From Cryphonectria parasitica EP155 (taxonomy: Eukaryota; Ascomycota; Sordariomycetes; Diaporthales; Cryphonectriaceae): a stretch of 64,000 nucleotides of DNA. The stretch lies in assembly GCF_011745365.1 (NCBI RefSeq), contig NW_024468915.1, forward strand, positions 846,653 to 910,652. The letters are read 5' to 3'. Under the pieces are notes generated by a model, which ran no database searches, was not told where the DNA came from, and saw only the letters and a list, made by a program, of their open reading frames with translations. The position numbers were made by a program, and so were the translations under genes. Positions within the stretch are counted from its first letter, which is position 1. The number at the start of each line of letters is the position of its first letter. Shown here in pieces: positions 60,474 through 64,000 of this stretch.

Positions 60474-63400
60474 GGTGGCCTGTACATCACTCCTGCTACC
60501 TGTCTGCACCTACTACTGTGGACGCAGGCCAACGAGCTCTGGGGAGCGCCCCAACCCCCTGCAGCTGGGTCGTGCTGTACGTGCAGAGAGATAGACAGAG
60601 CGAGCGTACAGATAGAGAGAGAGTGGGTGGGTGGGTTTTGCTGCTGGAAGCGTGTCGCGAGAAGCACTCGGGCAGCCTGCTGGAAGGGGGGGGGGGGGCA
60701 CTTCGCACTCTCGCACTGACACACAACTAGCTTTCCCACGCTGCCCACGCTGCCAGTGCCAGTGGGCCTGAATGAATCGAAACGTGACTTGGGCGGAGAG
60801 GATTGGGCGAGGGAGAGAAACTCATGCAGTAACCAGCGCCAGCAGGAGGAGGTGTTTGCCAGGGTTAGAGGCGACGAGCATTGAGGTGCGGATGGGCAAT
60901 GTGAGTGGAGGACGAAGTTGGGAGGGTTTCGGTTGGCCAGAAAGAGATGCCAGGAACTCCCTGCGACGGCGGCAACAAGGGAGAGCGCCGTGGGCCAAGA
61001 GGCAAGGAGCGAACTGCGGGATGCGGACGATCAGGCGCGTGGTGTGTGGTGACTGGCGACGGGTGGACGCCCAGTGTTCGATGTTAATTATCTCTGGCCG
61101 CCTGCAAGTGGCCTGAAAACGAATGATATCTCAGTGCAGTCATGAAGGATTCTCAAGAAAGAACCCGGTAAGCCTTTATTTCCCCTCTGGGTAGGCTTGG
61201 CAAGGTGAGATGAAGGTGGTGGTAGTACGAAGGTAAATTAAGTCTCAAGGGCAGTCACAACTTTTGAATCGCACCTACTGCTGTGGGGGGGAATGACACC
61301 AGTAAGACTTTTGGGCCTCGGAAGGGCAATAAATCAATCAAATCCACTGTGAGGACGGGGAGAGGGGAGGGGTTGTGGTGGAGGTGTGGAGTGGAGAGAA
61401 GGGGGGGGGGGGGCGCGTTTGCAAAGTGAGGGAGGGTAAGGGGAAAAAGTTCATAAGGTGGATTATGCAAAGTAATTAGGTAGCAATTCCTCACTTGCAA
61501 GATTGAATTTTGCAAAGTTGAATGAATTGTAAGCGTTTGCTGCGTGTTGCGAGTGTCAGTCACTGCAGTTTCAATCCAGACTTGCGACTCCGTAATCAGG
61601 ACGTGCAGCTCTGCGACAGGGATCAGCCAGCACTGCTGGTATGCAGTCAGTGTACTTACTGTCTGCAGGCTGCAACTGGCCACGTCTGGATTGCAGCCCA
61701 ACACCAGGGCCTGATTTCCCCCTCCACGAATTGAAGATGAGGAGGAGTTGTCAGGAGAGGTAAGGAGAGTATGGCTTCAATTTTCTTCAATCCGATCTCT
61801 CAGGCTCCCCCTTGGCATAGTAGAATGGGACAGAAAACAGTCGTGGGATGGCATATCAGCTGACAATATGATGAATATCAATATCAACAACAAAAACAAT
61901 AACAGTCAGGATAATAATAATAACAAAAAAAAAAAAAGTACTATGGTACTAATGACGATGGCCAGGCGACACGAGATGGCCGTGCACGTCAAGGTACATG
62001 CCTCCAAGTACCGGCCAGAACGTGGAGTCCCACTTTTACACGCGAACACTACTGTATCCATTGGGCTCCGATACACGGGGAACATGTATGGGCAACCGCC
62101 TGGATGTATCTGTACACCGGCAGTATCTGACCAACCATCTGGATACACGAACTCTCTCCAACCCCTACCCCCTCCAAAACCCCAAAAAGAAGGGGAAAAA
62201 AGAAGCAACATCTAGTGGATAGGGAACTGGGGCTGCCCTCCGTTTTCTGATGAGAAAAGCAAGAGCTCCTTACGACGTTTAACGAAGCTCCTGAGGAGTG
62301 TTTCGAAATCCCATTTATCAGTGTTTGTTTGCCTTCTAGGATGATGCCTCCTCTCCTGTTCTTGGTTGGGTATTGGAGCCGGCCCAGGTAAGCAAGGGAG
62401 CAGTCATCATAGTGCTAACAGTACCAGCTAAAGCCTGGGCCTAGTATGTCACCTTGGGAAACCATCCAACCAAAAGTCTTGTGGCCAAAACGCATAGCCA
62501 CCGGGTGTATCCGTCGCGGAAGCCAGTACCAGTACCATAGTAGCGAAATCCAAGACAAAGATGAGAGAGGAAAAGGGAACCAAGGCTAACAGCCCTTTGG
62601 AAGCGGCCGAAAAGAACGACCTCGTGCTATAGACAAGGCCTTGTCCTCTATGGATTGTTCTTTTACTGATCGCCACGGATTCTTGCTGGCCTGGGAAGGG
62701 GCCCCCGAAATGAAGCGACCCTATTGAGCCGTTCTTTTTGTTCTTTTTGATAAGATGGCACCATATCGGGGTTACAATGCAGCTCTTGTGTCCTCGTCAT
62801 TATGTGAGCATCTGCACCACATTAAGCGATCTGAATCTTGGATACGACGGATTGGATCGACAACAACTAGTGGCAGAGAGATCCGAGGGAGAGTAATCTC
62901 CTAGAGTACCTAGTTGTAGTCCGTGGTTAGCAGATCAGATATGGACCTCCAAATCGAGAGAAAAAGAAGGGCTCCACAGTCACATGGCGGGGGGATCTTG
63001 ACACTCTGTTTGGGAAAAAGCCTTTGAAGCTGATCCCCTAAACTAGCCAGCAGCACGTACAAGTACTACAGCACCAAACGTTGGTGATGAACACTTTTAG
63101 GCAGCCAACGTTTTCCCCGGGGGGGGGGGGGGTTGATCGTCGAAGAAAACAGCCAGCTGCAGACACCTGACAAATTTACTCATGGACGCCTGCGTGGCGG
63201 TTCCGGCCAAGTGGGAGAAGAGAGAAATACGAGACTGGAAGGGGAGGTTGTGCTTTAGTACGTTGTACTTGGTGTCATAGCGCATGGGATCAGGGTCACG
63301 GTCGCTAAACCCATCAATAAAAAAACTGATACACAGTGGTACCACCATGGCCCTAGTTGCGCTAAACACAACGGCCCGCAAGCCGGTGGTACGCCCAAAA

Positions 63401-63916
63401 TGTTCCACTGCCCCACGCCCCTTGTCTCTGGCTGGCCCAGCAGTAGTAGCAGTCGCAAGTAGCAACAGCAGCAACAAAAACAGCAACAGCACCCAGACGC
63501 GTCACAATTCCGGTAGCGAAGAACCGCAGCAGAGGATTGAACAAAAGCCAGCCTACATCGAGCTCAGTACAGCATAATCTGCCAGATGCCGCGGTGTGAA
63601 ACCATTTTTTGGCCCTTTCTCTCTCTCACGTTTCATCTCTATGACGCTATTAATTTCATCTCAGTTCCCCCATTCCACCAAAGGACCAGTCGCTGATCCG
63701 AGCGCTCTTGGTGGGAATCCTGAATGACACGCATTGCCCCGCGTGTCTGTGGATCACACTCATTAAATCGTGAGATGTAGGTCCTCAAGCCTGCCACTAA
63801 ACATCGAGCACCATTAGTAACCCTCAAAAAGGAAATATCAAGAACTCGAGCCATCAGAATCACAGGCCAATTACAAATGACACGCCTCGCCAGGAGACAA
63901 CGAACCCCCACAAGAT
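60474..63916. other. 3.4-kb spacer at the right side
   Basis: Rho-GEF promoter side. Contents: 13-G runs at 60686-60698 and 61401-61413, a 14-G run at 63119-63132, an A/T-rich (ATA/AAC) patch at 61870-61937, GTACTATGGTAC at 61938-61949 and a near copy at 62532-62543. Frames up to about 155 codons show no domain. Confidence 0.45.
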
Positions 63917-64000
63917 ATGGCTGCGGAATCGCGACCGCAGCGCCCTGACCCTGCGGTGCGGTCGAGGCCATCAGTCTCGAAGAAGAGGAAGAGGAGGACG
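63917..64000 (+). CDS. Possible 5' end of a gene cut by the window edge
   Basis: An ATG in good context (G at -3, G at +4) opens a frame that reaches the last base of the window without a stop, 28 codons. The peptide MAAESRPQRPDPAVRSRPSV is followed by a strongly basic stretch KKRKRRT, which resembles the nuclear-localisation/basic head before a DNA-binding domain in fungal transcription factors. No domain is visible inside the window. A competing 110-codon frame runs on the other strand over the same bases. Tentative. Confidence 0.35.
   Translation, partial: MAAESRPQRPDPAVRSRPSVSKKRKRRT

Noticed and set aside
60474..60509. 12-codon N-terminal extension of the Rho-GEF
   Set aside because: Opens only with GTG; the ATG at 60473 has an ideal context.
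63639..63971. 110-codon minus-strand frame at the right edge
   Set aside because: No recognisable domain and apparent intron-like signals inside; the overlapping plus-strand start with a basic cluster is more convincing. Could be the first exon of a real gene, but unsupported.

Overview
The window reads as a stretch of nuclear genome from a filamentous ascomycete, most likely a Sordariomycete. Genes sit on both strands about 2-6 kb apart. Introns are short (46-381 nt) with GT..AG ends and CTGAC/CTAAC branch points. The gene set includes velvet protein VelB and a TRP channel with an ML-like domain, and intergenic DNA is rich in pyrimidine tracts. I see no prophage, CRISPR, IS or transposon sequence and no secondary-metabolite cluster. 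This looks like ordinary housekeeping chromosome with unusually long, low-complexity intergenic spaces.

Left part (1-24.7 kb): PRE7 (20S proteasome beta-6, minus) and STT4 (phosphatidylinositol 4-kinase, plus) diverge from a 618-bp promoter. Then four minus-strand genes follow: a TRP-like channel with an ML-like domain, an MLH2/human-PMS1-type MutL homologue, a Mn-type cation diffusion facilitator, and ADE8 (glycinamide ribonucleotide formyltransferase).

Middle (24.7-42 kb): a 6.3-kb space without a recognisable gene leads into a 926-residue disordered protein of unknown function with a long pyrimidine-rich leader. RIB4 (lumazine synthase, minus) diverges from a 245-residue orphan gene with a TATA box. 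ACL4 (Rpl4 chaperone, plus) converges on a POL4/polymerase-lambda-type DNA polymerase (minus).

Right part (42-64 kb): a tRNA-Asp(GTC), an archaemetzincin metallopeptidase, velB in six exons, a 5.2-kb space, a 2009-residue DH-BAR-SH3 Rho-GEF, and a 3.4-kb space. The start of a probable plus-strand gene is cut by the window edge.

The genes do not form a pathway; they cover protein turnover, lipid signalling, ion transport, DNA repair (MutL and Pol X), purine and riboflavin synthesis, ribosome assembly, development and polarity. The sequence structure not explained by genes consists of (i) at least 15 runs of 11-16 G or C, none in an exon, (ii) a 12-bp element GTACCATAGTAC found exactly three times plus near copies, all intergenic, and (iii) a 14-nt identity to the 5' end of 18S rRNA just upstream of a start codon. 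No clearly new multi-gene system was found. All exon limits were read by hand and checked for frame; none is supported by transcripts.
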